A stretch of DNA of 58,376 bases from Gryllotalpicola ginsengisoli DSM 22003 (GTDB lineage: Bacteria > Actinomycetota > Actinomycetes > Actinomycetales > Microbacteriaceae), in NCBI RefSeq assembly GCF_000419445.1, contig NZ_AULK01000010.1, forward strand, positions 1 through 58,376, written 5' to 3'. The translations under genes were made by a program, and so were the position numbers. Shown here one piece after another: positions 26,646 to 35,499 of this stretch. The notes beneath the pieces were generated by a model. It saw only the letters and a list, made by a program, of their open reading frames with translations, was not told where the DNA came from and made no database searches. Within the stretch, counting starts at the first letter, position 1. Each line of letters starts with the position of its first letter.

Positions 26646-28307
26646 TCAACTGGTGGGCATGTTCCACTTCTGGGTGAACAGGCCGTTGCAGTCGTAGATC
26701 TGAAGTTGGGTGCCTTCGGCGGTCTCGGCTTGCGGGTCATCAAGGCATCGGCCCGACTGCGGGTTGTAGAGGGACCCGTCGCTGCGGGCCACCCACTGCT
26801 GGCCGCCGGCACCGTCGCAGTCCCAGAGCTCGACTTTGGTGTAGTTGGCTGTGCCGTTTCCGTCGATGTCGAGGCACTTGTCGTAGGCGCGAATAGTTCC
26901 GTCGGTCTCAAGAGACCATTGCTGACCGACGGCGTTGTCACATGCCCACAGCTGGACAGCATTGCCGTTCACGGACGTGTTGGTGTTGACGTCGACGCAT
27001 TCTCCGGTCGTTCCCGGTCCTGTGATCTGCCCCTGAGCGGTGGGGAGGGTCGCTGTTCCGAAGTCCGTTTCGCAGTGGCCGCTGGCGATGTGGACCCCAG
27101 CAAGCACCAGGAAGGTGTCATCAGACGGATCTGCGAGGAGCGGCGAGCTGTACCCGGCGCAGCTCGTCTCCCCGCTGTCGTAGCCGCCGGTCGGTGCGGT
27201 CGTGACGGGAGTGGTTATCTCCTGCCAGCCCCCTGCCCCTAGCGAGCGATTGACGAACAGCACGTGCCCGCTTTCCGGCTGCTCGATCAGCGACCCGTCA
27301 GAGCCCGCGACGACGCGCTGCCCGGATGCGATCAGTGTTCCGTCCGCCCCGCCGTAAGGAGACCAGGCGAGATACGGCGTGTGGAGCAGGAACCTGTCGT
27401 CGCTGGTTTCGATTCGTGTTCCGAGCGTGGAGGGACCCCACGACTCGGCGCTGGAACTGGTCTTGAGGTAGACATCGCACGCCTGGTCTGGGTCGTAGCC
27501 GGCTTTGCAATCCTCGAATGACATTGCGTAGGTGCCGTTAGGGAGGTTGAGCACTGTGGCCATACCGGGCCGGTCGATGCCGTTCTGAATCGCCACGTCA
27601 TACACCTCGGGAGCCCAAGTGAGACCGCCGTCGGTGGAGACAACGTGGGCGAGGACCTGGTTGTAGTTGTTACTGGAGGGTCGCTCATCGGAGAAGTAGC
27701 AGACGAGGTCCCCGTTGGCGGCCACGTCGAATTCGGGTTCCCAGATGCCGTGGCCTTCCGTGTTTGGCTGCCCGGACTCGCTCGCGCATGAGCTGCGGTA
27801 GGTCCAGGTAGCACCTTGATCCGTGGAGTAGTAGACCTCGATCGCCTGGTTCGAGAAATCGCCGATGTTGTATGCGGACCCAGCCGCAAGGATCGTTCCG
27901 GCGGGAAGGTCACCTTCTGCCTGGGGGAGTTCGTACAGCGTCGGACCCTGGAGGTCCCAGCCGTGCTGCGTCTCCGTGACAGTGCCGATGGGGGAGGACG
28001 TCCAGCTCGCGCCATTGTCGGTCGAGCGGTAGATCGGGAAGTTGGCCTTGTTAGTGCCGTCCCCCATGTGGGAGAACGTGGCGAGCAGCGTGCCATTGGC
28101 CGAGCCGTTGTGCTCCAGGCGGATGACGCGCGGGTAGCTCGCATCCTCGGTGGAACTGGATGAGCTGGGCGCGTAGAGGACGCCGCTCGAGGTGGTTGCT
28201 GCGTCCGCTGCAGGCGAGGACGCAAGTGCTCCGCCGCCGATTGCGAGCACAGCGGCCGCGGCGAGCATTGCTGCTCTTCCGGCCGTGAAGGAGCGTCGTC
28301 GTGTCAT
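26646..28307 (-). CDS. Secreted sialidase-fold (Asp-box) glycosidase with C-terminal ricin-B lectin domain
   Basis: A 553-residue exported protein: a Sec signal peptide (RRRSFTAGRAAMLAAAAVLA, cleavage near ADAA), a six-bladed propeller with three Asp-boxes (STDNGASW, STDQGATW, STDGGLTW) and a ricin-B trefoil from about residue 430 with QQW, QQW and QKW repeats. PRVIRLEHNGSANGTLLATF and the EPEFDVAANGDLVCYFSDER segment resemble GH93 exo-arabinanases and related families more than true neuraminidases, but I cannot separate these by eye. It is divergent from the GH2 gene and shares its control region, so both probably act on the same glycan: outside (this enzyme) then inside the cell. The upstream ribosome site is weak. 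Confidence 0.8.
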   Translation of the reverse strand: MTRRRSFTAGRAAMLAAAAVLAIGGGALASSPAADAATTSSGVLYAPSSSSSTEDASYPRVIRLEHNGSANGTLLATFSHMGDGTNKANFPIYRSTDNGASWTSSPIGTVTETQHGWDLQGPTLYELPQAEGDLPAGTILAAGSAYNIGDFSNQAIEVYYSTDQGATWTYRSSCASESGQPNTEGHGIWEPEFDVAANGDLVCYFSDERPSSNNYNQVLAHVVSTDGGLTWAPEVYDVAIQNGIDRPGMATVLNLPNGTYAMSFEDCKAGYDPDQACDVYLKTSSSAESWGPSTLGTRIETSDDRFLLHTPYLAWSPYGGADGTLIASGQRVVAGSDGSLIEQPESGHVLFVNRSLGAGGWQEITTPVTTAPTGGYDSGETSCAGYSSPLLADPSDDTFLVLAGVHIASGHCETDFGTATLPTAQGQITGPGTTGECVDVNTNTSVNGNAVQLWACDNAVGQQWSLETDGTIRAYDKCLDIDGNGTANYTKVELWDCDGAGGQQWVARSDGSLYNPQSGRCLDDPQAETAEGTQLQIYDCNGLFTQKWNMPTS

Positions 28308-28350
28308 CTTTGGCCCCCGAACTCGTGGCAAGTGAATTTCGAAGCCGACC

Positions 28351-28378
28351 TTGCAAGACCACGATCGGTATGTACGAT
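28351..28378 (+). promoter_or_regulatory. Promoter for the GH2-ABC-LacI operon
   Basis: TTGCAA (28351-28356) and TACGAT (28373-28378) are separated by 16 bases, with TG directly before the -10. The first operator-like repeat (28378-28391) begins at the -10, where a bound repressor would block transcription start. Confidence 0.45.
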
Positions 28379-28391
28379 TGCATCGTTGCAA
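28378..28391. promoter_or_regulatory. Operator-like palindrome 1 (LacI type)
   Basis: TTGCATCGTTGCAA: half-sites TTGCA/TGCAA around a central CG, the shape of LacI-family operators. The first 13 bases recur inverted at 28445-28457. The LacI regulator of this cassette (34065-35135) is the natural candidate to bind. Confidence 0.6.
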
Positions 28392-28407
28392 AGCTGGTTC
28401 GCCGCTG

Positions 28408-28436
28408 ACTTTAGAACTCCCGGTCCAGCGCTGCAA
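28408..28436 (-). promoter_or_regulatory. Promoter for the sialidase-fold gene
   Basis: Reading leftward, TTGCAG (complement of 28431-28436) and TAAAGT (complement of 28408-28413) are separated by 17 bases, close to a consensus sigma-70-type promoter. Operator 2 lies just upstream of the -35 and operator 1 about 17 bases past the -10. Confidence 0.5.
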
Positions 28437-28444
28437 GCATTTGA

Positions 28445-28457
28445 TGCAACGATGCAA
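28445..28457. promoter_or_regulatory. Operator-like palindrome 2 (LacI type)
   Basis: TGCAACGATGCAA is the exact reverse complement of the first 13 bases of operator 1, with centres about 67 bases apart. Such pairs permit cooperative binding or looping across both divergent promoters. Confidence 0.6.
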
Positions 28458-28498
28458 GGCTTGCCTGCTCGACCACTCACTTCCTGAGGACTGGACCA

Positions 28499-30580
28499 AT
28501 GACGCTCACCGTCTCCGACCCTTCTGCCGACTCCGCGATGTGCTCCGGAACTCCGCGTCCGGAGTACCCGCGCCCGCACTTTGACCGCTCGGCGCGATGG
28601 AGCAGCTTGAACGGAAAGTGGGATTTCCGGCGAGGCCGCGCGACGGGAGGCGGGGTGTCAGAGGGCTGGCTTGAGCAGATCACGGTGCCGTTCGCGTGGG
28701 AGACGCCGGCGTCGGGCATCCAGACGCACTGGTTGGAGCGTGCTGCCTACCGGCGCACGTTCACGGTGGACCCCGAGTGGCTGGAGGATCGGATCATCCT
28801 TCATTTCGGCGCTGTCCATCACGCGGCGACTGTGTGGGTGAACGGCGCCAGGGTGGGCAGCCACGAGGGCGGCTATACGCCGTTCGAGTTCGACATTACG
28901 GACGCACTGACGGGCAGCATCGAGCACGAGTTGGTTGTCGAGGTGTTCGCGCCGACCGACAAGCACGCCGTCGCGCATGGTAAGCAGCGCAGCATGCCGC
29001 GGGATGATTACGACGGCTGCGCGTTCACCCCGTCCAGTGGCATCTGGCAGTCCGTGTGGCTCGAGCCCCGGCCGCAGACTTATCTTTCGGAACTCGGCCT
29101 GACCGCAACTTCCGAGCTCAATGGCATCCGTGTCATCGGCCGGCTCGACGGGCCGTCTCTTGGAGATGCGACCGTTGTGGTTTCCGTCGAGGAGGCCGAC
29201 GCCGTGTGGAGAGGGAGCGCCGCGACTCTCGCCACGGGCGTCGAACTTCGCCTGGATGGGCCGCGACTATGGTCCCCGGAGGATCCTTACCTGTATCGGG
29301 TGCGTGTCGAAGTCACCTCGGCTGACGGGACGGATACCGTCATCGGCACCACGGGCCTGCGAAGGATCGAGACCCGCGACGGAATGTTCTTCCTCAACGG
29401 GCGGCGCATTTCGCTACGCGGGGTGCTCGATCAGGGCTACTGGCCGGCGTCGGGCATTACCGCCCCTACCGATGAGGCGTTCGTCCGCGATCTCGAGCTG
29501 GCCCGGGAGGCGGGCTTCAACCTGGTTCGCAAGCACCTGAAGCTGGAAGATCCGCGCTTCCATTACCACGCCGACCGGCTTGGCATGCTGGTGTGGGCGG
29601 AACCTGCCTCCACTGGCCGGTACTCGGACCGCGCCGTCAAAGCATTCAGCGCGCAGATCGCTCCGATGGTCGCGCGCGACAGCAACCACCCCAGCATCAT
29701 CATCTGGGGTCTCTACAACGAGGAGTGGGGCCTGGACTGGGACATCCCTGGCGACCCCGCTAAGCAGGAGGTCGTGCGACGCGACTACCGGGCGCTGAAA
29801 GCCCTGGACCCGAGCCGACCCATCGTGGACAACTCCGGCTGGGCGCACGTGGTGACCGATATCGTCGACTGGCACATCTACGACGAATACCCCAAGGGGT
29901 GGGCCGACAAGCTCGCCAACCTCATGTCCGAGCTCACCACGGCGGACGCCCCGACGTTCCCCGTCGGCATCGACGTCGGGCGCGTTGTGCCCAAGCAACT
30001 GCTCGTCGAAGGCCCGGTCTCGCCGAGCTTGCCGTTCATGAACAGCGAATTCGGCGGCGGCTGGACCTCCGTTGACCGTGGCTGGAACCTGCACTGGCAG
30101 ACCCAGGAGCTGCGTCGCCACGATCGTATCGCCGGGTGGATCTGGACCGAGCTCTACGATATCGAACACGAATCGGCCGGCATCTACGACGCCTTCCGAA
30201 CTCTCAAGGACAGCGGCAGTCGCCCGGCCCATCACGCCAATGGCGAGACGGCGCTGGTCTTTGACCTCACGCCCATCGCACCCGGGCGCGACCTCGTAAC
30301 CTCCACAGAAGAGGTGGAGTTCAGCGTCTGCGTCTCTCATCACGGCTCTGCGCCCATTGACGCGGAGATCACATTCGCCTGGGGGCCCGTATTCGCGGCT
30401 GACGCAACAACCGCTCCCGAACTCGCCGGGGCAGTGCGCACCGAGCCTTTCGTGCTCAGCGACCCCATCACAATCCGCACCGCAGTTCCCGACGGCTCCG
30501 CTAGGGCACGCCTCCACGTCTTCATCCGCACCACTGACAGCATCATCGGCCGCGGCGCCCTCGACGTGGCGCGCGAGTGA
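28499..30580 (+). CDS. Glycoside hydrolase family 2 protein (beta-galactosidase/glucuronidase-like)
   Basis: A 693-residue cytoplasmic enzyme without signal peptide. The N-terminal sugar-binding domain (LNGKWDFRRG, ITVPFAWETP, YRRTFTVDPEW, VWVNGARVGSHEGGYTPFEFDI) is the GH2 jelly roll, followed by an Ig-like domain and a TIM barrel. The proposed acid/base Glu is in LYNEEWG (about residue 408) and the nucleophile in NSEFGGGW (about residue 517). A C-terminal beta domain follows. GH2 covers several linkages, so substrate is open. It heads a five-gene operon (GH2, binding lipoprotein, two permeases, LacI) and its stop overlaps the next reading frame's region closely. Lower GC than the flanking genes. 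Confidence 0.88.
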   Translation: MTLTVSDPSADSAMCSGTPRPEYPRPHFDRSARWSSLNGKWDFRRGRATGGGVSEGWLEQITVPFAWETPASGIQTHWLERAAYRRTFTVDPEWLEDRIILHFGAVHHAATVWVNGARVGSHEGGYTPFEFDITDALTGSIEHELVVEVFAPTDKHAVAHGKQRSMPRDDYDGCAFTPSSGIWQSVWLEPRPQTYLSELGLTATSELNGIRVIGRLDGPSLGDATVVVSVEEADAVWRGSAATLATGVELRLDGPRLWSPEDPYLYRVRVEVTSADGTDTVIGTTGLRRIETRDGMFFLNGRRISLRGVLDQGYWPASGITAPTDEAFVRDLELAREAGFNLVRKHLKLEDPRFHYHADRLGMLVWAEPASTGRYSDRAVKAFSAQIAPMVARDSNHPSIIIWGLYNEEWGLDWDIPGDPAKQEVVRRDYRALKALDPSRPIVDNSGWAHVVTDIVDWHIYDEYPKGWADKLANLMSELTTADAPTFPVGIDVGRVVPKQLLVEGPVSPSLPFMNSEFGGGWTSVDRGWNLHWQTQELRRHDRIAGWIWTELYDIEHESAGIYDAFRTLKDSGSRPAHHANGETALVFDLTPIAPGRDLVTSTEEVEFSVCVSHHGSAPIDAEITFAWGPVFAADATTAPELAGAVRTEPFVLSDPITIRTAVPDGSARARLHVFIRTTDSIIGRGALDVARE

Positions 30581-30636
30581 CCGCCGTCGCCGCACCATCC
30601 ACCCGCCCGAACATCAACGACGATAGGAACGGACAC

Positions 30637-32037
30637 ATGATCCCGCGGAAACCTCGCGCTACCTCCCGGCGGCGCACCCATCGGCTGGCCGCAGCAGCAA
30701 TCGCCCTCGCCTCAATTGCGGCCCTGGCCGCCTGCTCAAGCTCCAACTCGAGCACGAGCGCCGCGAGCAGCAGCGCTTCGCCCAGCCCCACATCCACCAC
30801 AACAGCCTCGTGCTCGGCGGGTGCGACCAAGCTCACGTTCTGGGGCTGGCCGGCTGGATACGACCTCGCAGTGAACGAGTTCAACAAGACGCATCCGAAG
30901 ATCTGTGTTGAGCTCGAGAACGCGGGGGCGTCGACCGACGAGTACACGAAGCTGAGCGACGCGATCAAGGCGGGCAGCGGCACGCCCGACATCGCGACGA
31001 TCGAGTACTTCGAGCTTCCGTCCTTCGAGGTCACCAACAGCCTGGTCGACCTGTCCAAGTACGGGATCGACTCGGCCAAGGCCGACGAAGCTCCGATCGC
31101 CTGGTCTCAGGTTTCCCAGGGTTCGCACGTGTACGCCATGCCCGTCGACCTGGGGCCGACAGCGCTCTTCTACAACTCGAAGGTGTTCTCGGCTAACGGA
31201 CTCTCGGTGCCTACCACGTGGGCCCAGTTCGCGTCAGAGGCCGACCAGCTGCACGCCAAGGACTCGTCAGCGGCAATCACCAATTTCGATCCTGAGAGCC
31301 CTCAGGACGTGCTCGCGCTCATGCAGCAGTTCGGGGCGTTCCCATTCACCTACAGCGGCGGCTCGAAGCTCGGGATCAACTTCACGGGCTCGAGCGAGAT
31401 GGCGTTCGCGAAGTACTGGCAGGACCTGATCTCGAAGAAGGAGGCCACGACTGACGCGGATTTCTCGCCCGCGCAGTGGGCGGCCTTCGACAGCGGCAAG
31501 GTCGCGTCGCGTATCAGCCCGGCGTGGGGTCCTGTGGGCATGCAGCTAAGCATCAAGAAGACGATCGGGGACTGGGTGACCGCACCGCTTCCGCAGAAGA
31601 AAGCGGGCGCCGAGGCGTCGGGCGACTGGGGCGGCTCGACGCTGGCGGTCGTCAAGGGCACGAAGCATGCGAAGCTCGCCGAGGAATTCGTCAAGTGGTT
31701 CGGCGGCTCCGCTGACTCGTGGAAGATCTTGAGCGGTCCAGTGGCCGGCGCGTTCCCCGCCTATGAGCCACTGCTCAACTCGTCGTCCTTCCAGGCCACG
31801 AAGCTGAAGATCACCGGCTCGACCACGCCTAACAAGGTGTTCGCCGCCGCCGCGCAGAATGTGCAGGCTGCGGAGTGGCCCCCGATCATGACGGCAGCAC
31901 TGACTCAGTGGACGTCGACGTTCGCCGGCGTGACGAAGGGGACCGAAACGCTGCAGCAGGCCTTCACCACCTACCAGTCACAACTCGTGAAGTACGCCAA
32001 GTCACAAGGCTTCAAGGTCACCACTTCGAACGGCTAA
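30637..32037 (+). CDS. Sugar ABC transporter substrate-binding lipoprotein
   Basis: A 466-residue family-1 extracellular solute-binding protein. A lipoprotein signal peptide (RLAAAAIALASIAALAAC) has the lipobox LAAC with Cys about residue 32, then a Ser/Thr linker and the binding fold: KLTFWGWPAGYDLAVNEFNK, GTPDIATIEYFELPSFEVT, VYAMPVDLGPTALFYNSKVF, DWGGSTLAVVKGTKHAKLAEEF. This is typical of CUT1 oligosaccharide importers. I chose ATG 30637, which has a GGAA-type site and directly precedes the signal peptide, rather than an in-frame start 20 codons upstream. Confidence 0.92.
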   Translation: MIPRKPRATSRRRTHRLAAAAIALASIAALAACSSSNSSTSAASSSASPSPTSTTTASCSAGATKLTFWGWPAGYDLAVNEFNKTHPKICVELENAGASTDEYTKLSDAIKAGSGTPDIATIEYFELPSFEVTNSLVDLSKYGIDSAKADEAPIAWSQVSQGSHVYAMPVDLGPTALFYNSKVFSANGLSVPTTWAQFASEADQLHAKDSSAAITNFDPESPQDVLALMQQFGAFPFTYSGGSKLGINFTGSSEMAFAKYWQDLISKKEATTDADFSPAQWAAFDSGKVASRISPAWGPVGMQLSIKKTIGDWVTAPLPQKKAGAEASGDWGGSTLAVVKGTKHAKLAEEFVKWFGGSADSWKILSGPVAGAFPAYEPLLNSSSFQATKLKITGSTTPNKVFAAAAQNVQAAEWPPIMTAALTQWTSTFAGVTKGTETLQQAFTTYQSQLVKYAKSQGFKVTTSNG

Positions 32038-32111
32038 GACTCCGCCCGGGTACCCCCACCCGGCTGGGTACCCGGGCCCCACGCCCACTCCGTGAGCGGA
32101 AAGACCACGCA

Positions 32112-33077
32112 ATGTCGCAACAGCTAATCCAGGACGCAACCGGGCCATTGGTCGGACGTCCCCGAGATTCTTTTCGGCCCCCTTCGGAACGCCGGGGCGT
32201 CGTAGCGTCGCGCCGCGAGCGAGCAGGTGCAGTCTTCATCGCCCCGCACATGCTCATGCTCGCGCTGTTCATGCTCGTGCCGACCATCTACGCGATCTGG
32301 AGCAGTCTCTTCACCACGAAGATCATCGGCGGCCGTCAATTCGCGGGCCTCGCGAACTACGTGACGGTGTTCGAATCCGGTGAATTCTGGTCCGGTGTCA
32401 TCCGTGTCCTAATCTTCGGCGCCATCCAGGTCCCAGTGACGCTCGCCCTCGCGTTCCTGTTCGCGGCCCTTTTCGACGCCGGGGTGATCCGAGGCAGTAG
32501 GTTCTTCCGCACCGTCTACTTCATGCCCTTTGCCGTCCCGGGCGTCGTCGCATCCGTGATGTGGTCATTTCTGTTGCTGCCGAACTTCGGGCCCTACGCG
32601 CAGTTCGTGAAGCAGCTCGGCTTCGGCAATGTCAACTTCTTCTCCAGCAGCCTCATCCTGCCCACGATCATGCTCATCGTGATCTGGGAGTGGACCGGCT
32701 ACAACATGACCATCTTGTACACGTCCCTGAAGGCGATTCCGAAAGAGGTGACCGAGGCGGCCATCGTGGAGGGGGCCTCGCTCTGGCGCATCATCTTGCG
32801 GATCAAACTGCCGATGGTGATGCCGTCCATCGTGATGCTCGTCTTCCTCAATGCCGTCGGGGCGCTGCAACTGTTCACCGAGCCGTCGATCCTCGCTGCC
32901 TTCCAGCCGCAGGCGGTCTCCTTCGGTTTCACGCCATCACTGTTCGTCTACAACACCGCGGTAGGCAGCGGCCAATACGAACTGGGAGCCGCCGCAGCCA
33001 TCGTGCTCGCCCTCATCATCGGCGCCCTCTCGGTCGCCGGTTTCGCAGTCCGCCGTCGAAATGGAGAGTTCCGATGA
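32112..33077 (+). CDS. Sugar ABC transporter permease, MalF/UgpA type
   Basis: A 321-residue CUT1-family membrane protein with six hydrophobic segments (first around residue 45: FIAPHMLMLALFMLVPTIYA). The EAA cytoplasmic loop EVTEAAIVEGASLWRIILRI, which contacts the ATPase, is complete. It starts 75 bases after the lipoprotein gene and its stop overlaps the next permease start (ATGA), so the two permeases are coupled and form a heterodimer. The cognate ATPase is not in the cassette; a shared MsiK-type ATPase elsewhere in the genome is the usual solution in actinobacteria. Confidence 0.92.
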   Translation: MSQQLIQDATGPLVGRPRDSFRPPSERRGVVASRRERAGAVFIAPHMLMLALFMLVPTIYAIWSSLFTTKIIGGRQFAGLANYVTVFESGEFWSGVIRVLIFGAIQVPVTLALAFLFAALFDAGVIRGSRFFRTVYFMPFAVPGVVASVMWSFLLLPNFGPYAQFVKQLGFGNVNFFSSSLILPTIMLIVIWEWTGYNMTILYTSLKAIPKEVTEAAIVEGASLWRIILRIKLPMVMPSIVMLVFLNAVGALQLFTEPSILAAFQPQAVSFGFTPSLFVYNTAVGSGQYELGAAAAIVLALIIGALSVAGFAVRRRNGEFR

Positions 33078-34015
33078 CCGCCCCGACAGCAGCACCTGTC
33101 ACCGCGAGGCGCGCGAAGAAGTCGCGCGCGGTGACTGATCAGGTGCCCGCGCACCTGTACGGACTGCGCCGCGGCACGAGCGCCGTGCTGACAATCCTCG
33201 CGGCCCTCTTCGCAGTCTTCATCCTCGCCCCGCTCGTCTGGCTGCTCATCAACGCCACCAAGAGCCAAGCCGAGATCTACACCAGCTTCGGCTTCTGGTT
33301 CGCCGGTCCCTTCCGCCTCTGGCAGAACGTCGCCGGCCTCGGCCAAGACATCAGCGGTGCCGGTGTTTTCATCCAATGGTTCGGCAACACGCTGCTGTAC
33401 GCCGTCTCGGGAGCCGTCGGCGCCACGATCCTCTCAGCCCTCGCGGGTTACGGGTTCTCCCGCTACCGATTCCGTGGCGGCAACGCGATGTTCTTCCTCG
33501 TGATGGCCACTCTGTTGGTGCCGCTAACCTCCATCGCTCTGCCGCTGTTCCTCGTCTACTCAAAAGTGGGCTTGGTCAACTCGGTATGGGGAATGATCCT
33601 GCCCAGCATGGTCTCGCCCATCGGCATTTACCTCATGCGCACGTACCTCGACGCATCGGTACCCAAAGAGCTCATCGAGGCCGCCCGCATCGACGGGGCA
33701 AGCGAACTCGGGATCTTCGTGCGCATCGCACTGCCGCTATCGGTGCCGGGCCTGATGACGGTACTGCTGATCTCGATCGTTGCAATATGGAACAACTACT
33801 TCCTGCCGCTGATCATCTTCAGCAAGAACAACCTCTACCCCCTCACCGTCGGCCTCTCGGCCCTGTCGAAAGCGGCCGAGACCGGAACGAAAGCCGAACT
33901 CCTCCCCGTCCTCATCACGGGCGGCCTCGTCACGGTCCTCCCCCTGATCGTGCTGTTCCTACTACTAGAGAGGTATTTCCGCGGCGGGATGCTACAGGGC
34001 AGCGTGACCGGATGA
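33074..34015 (+). CDS. Sugar ABC transporter permease, MalG/UgpE type
   Basis: A 313-residue CUT1-family membrane protein with six hydrophobic segments. The EAA loop reads ELIEAARIDGASELGIFVRI and the C-terminus ends with FLLLERYFRGGMLQGSVTG, typical of MalG-type subunits. Translational coupling with the upstream permease is shown by the ATGA overlap. The LacI regulator gene follows after 49 bases. Confidence 0.93.
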   Translation: MTAPTAAPVTARRAKKSRAVTDQVPAHLYGLRRGTSAVLTILAALFAVFILAPLVWLLINATKSQAEIYTSFGFWFAGPFRLWQNVAGLGQDISGAGVFIQWFGNTLLYAVSGAVGATILSALAGYGFSRYRFRGGNAMFFLVMATLLVPLTSIALPLFLVYSKVGLVNSVWGMILPSMVSPIGIYLMRTYLDASVPKELIEAARIDGASELGIFVRIALPLSVPGLMTVLLISIVAIWNNYFLPLIIFSKNNLYPLTVGLSALSKAAETGTKAELLPVLITGGLVTVLPLIVLFLLLERYFRGGMLQGSVTG

Positions 34016-34064
34016 TGCGCGAGAGAATGAGCCAGTTGCGCGTATGACTGATGAGGAGGGCGCG

Positions 34065-35135
34065 ATGAAAAGTCCCGCCCGCCTGCGAGATGTTGCGGCG
34101 CGTGCGGGAGTGTCCATCCGTACGGTCTCGAACGTCGTCAACGGGTACGCGCCCGTCTCCGAGGAGAAGCGCAAGCGAGTGGAGGCGGCCGTCGCTGAAC
34201 TCGGGTACCGGCCGAACGCGCTCGCACGAAACCTCAAGAACGGACGCAGCGGACTGATCGCACTCGTCGTGCCGGAACTGGACGTGCCGTACTTCTCCGA
34301 GCTCGCCCGCGCCGTCATCGCCCGCGCCCGCGAGTTCGGCTACACGGTAGTCGTCGACCAGACAGATGGCGACCGGGAGCGCGAGCGCGAACTGATCCAG
34401 CGCGAAGGTGACGCCGCCCTCTTCGATGGCGTGATCCTCAGCGCCCTCTCGCTATCGCAACACGACCTTCCCCCGTACGACCCGAGCCGCCCACTGGTGC
34501 TGCTCGGCGAGCGCATGGTGGACGGCGGCTACGACCATGTCGCCATTGACAACGTCGCCGCCGCAAAGGCGGCGACCGAGCACCTCTTCGACATCGGCCG
34601 CACCCGCGTCGCAGCGATCGGTGACCAGCCCTACGAGACCGGCGAGACCGCCCAACTTCGCACACGAGGTTTTCTCCAAGCACACGAGGAGCGCGGGATC
34701 CCCGTGGACCGCTCATTGATCATCCCGCGGCGTAACTTCCACTTCTCCGACGGTGCCGACGCAATGCTGAAACTCCTGAACCGCTCGGACGGGCCCCCAG
34801 ACGCCGTTTTCTGCTACAACGACCTCATCGCCATCGGTGCGATACGCACACTGCTCACACACGGAGTGCGCGTACCGAAGGACATCGCTGTCGTGGGCTT
34901 CGACGACATCGAAGCCGGCCGATACCTGACGCCGTCCTTGACAACGATCGCGCCGGACCGGGCCGCGATCGCCAAGCTGGCCGTCGAGCGTCTCGTCGCG
35001 CGACTTCGAAGCGCCGAGGCCGAAGCAGCGGAACTCTTCGTGGACTACCAACTCATCATTCGTGAAAGCACAACCGGGGAAGCCTCGTCCACCGTGCAAC
35101 GCAGAAGGGGCGCGGAACGCGGGCCCTGGGAGTGA
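34065..35135 (+). CDS. LacI family transcriptional regulator
   Basis: A 356-residue repressor. N-terminal helix-turn-helix and hinge: ARLRDVAARAGVSIRTVSNV, then VNGYAPVSEEKRKRVEAAV and YRPNALARNLKNGRSG. The periplasmic-binding-protein-like effector domain follows (IALVVPELDVPYFSELARAV; PDAVFCYNDLIAIGAIRTL; DIAVVGFDDIEAGRYLTPSL). The start is set by GAGGAGG seven bases before ATG 34065; an in-frame ATG 21 bases upstream has no such site. As last gene of the cassette it probably responds to the imported sugar and binds the two palindromes at 28378-28391 and 28445-28457, giving autoregulation. Confidence 0.93.
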   Translation: MKSPARLRDVAARAGVSIRTVSNVVNGYAPVSEEKRKRVEAAVAELGYRPNALARNLKNGRSGLIALVVPELDVPYFSELARAVIARAREFGYTVVVDQTDGDRERERELIQREGDAALFDGVILSALSLSQHDLPPYDPSRPLVLLGERMVDGGYDHVAIDNVAAAKAATEHLFDIGRTRVAAIGDQPYETGETAQLRTRGFLQAHEERGIPVDRSLIIPRRNFHFSDGADAMLKLLNRSDGPPDAVFCYNDLIAIGAIRTLLTHGVRVPKDIAVVGFDDIEAGRYLTPSLTTIAPDRAAIAKLAVERLVARLRSAEAEAAELFVDYQLIIRESTTGEASSTVQRRRGAERGPWE

Positions 35136-35222
35136 CACAGCGGCCCTCGACCCTGTAATCGCCCTGCCACTCTTGGCTGCGGAACCAACCCCGGGCGAAT
35201 CACCATCCCCAGAAACGACCGA

Positions 35223-35244
35223 AGCCCCTCCTCACGGAGGGGCT
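35223..35244. terminator. Perfect 9-bp terminator hairpin
   Basis: AGCCCCTCC (35223-35231) and GGAGGGGCT (35236-35244) form a perfect stem with loop TCAC. It lies between the rightward LacI gene and the leftward tRNA-Ser; read leftward it is followed by TCGGTCGTTTCTG, so it best fits termination of the tRNA and may serve both. Confidence 0.75.
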
Positions 35245-35298
35245 CCAGCAAACGATGACGCAAGAGACCGGTCAACGATGTCTCGACACATCACTCGG

Positions 35299-35385
35299 CG
35301 GTACCGGTGGGATTTGAACCCACGGAGGGCGTGAACCCTCACATGTTTTCGAGACATGCTCCTTCGGCCGCTCGGACACGGTACC
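35299..35385 (-). tRNA. tRNA-Ser(CGA)
   Basis: An 87-base class II tRNA read leftward. The acceptor stem GGTACCG/CGGTACC pairs perfectly, the T arm has loop TTCAAAT, the anticodon stem encloses CTCGAAA with anticodon CGA (complement of 35349-35351), and the long variable arm GAGGGTTCACGCCCTC is typical of tRNA-Ser. Discriminator G and no encoded CCA. Its 3' end faces the lower-GC cassette to the left. Confidence 0.97.
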
Positions 35386-35499
35386 GGGGAAGATCTTACG
35401 CGAGCCTGCGCGCCAGGGCGAATCCACCGGCGGCCGGCTGCACCCCCGCCCTGTGAGTCGTCGCCGGCCGATGTCGCAGGCCGCCCGTACCCTGAACGC

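Noticed and set aside
26646-28307. True neuraminidase involved in sialic acid use
   Set aside because: Asp-boxes are shared by several families; no sialic acid catabolic gene is nearby and the partner genes are GH2 and a general CUT1 importer, so I kept the broader call.
35299-35320. tRNA-Ser 3' end as an attachment site with a second copy at the cassette's left edge
   Set aside because: I searched 26.2-26.7 kb by eye for the tRNA end sequence and found no copy; no integrase is present.
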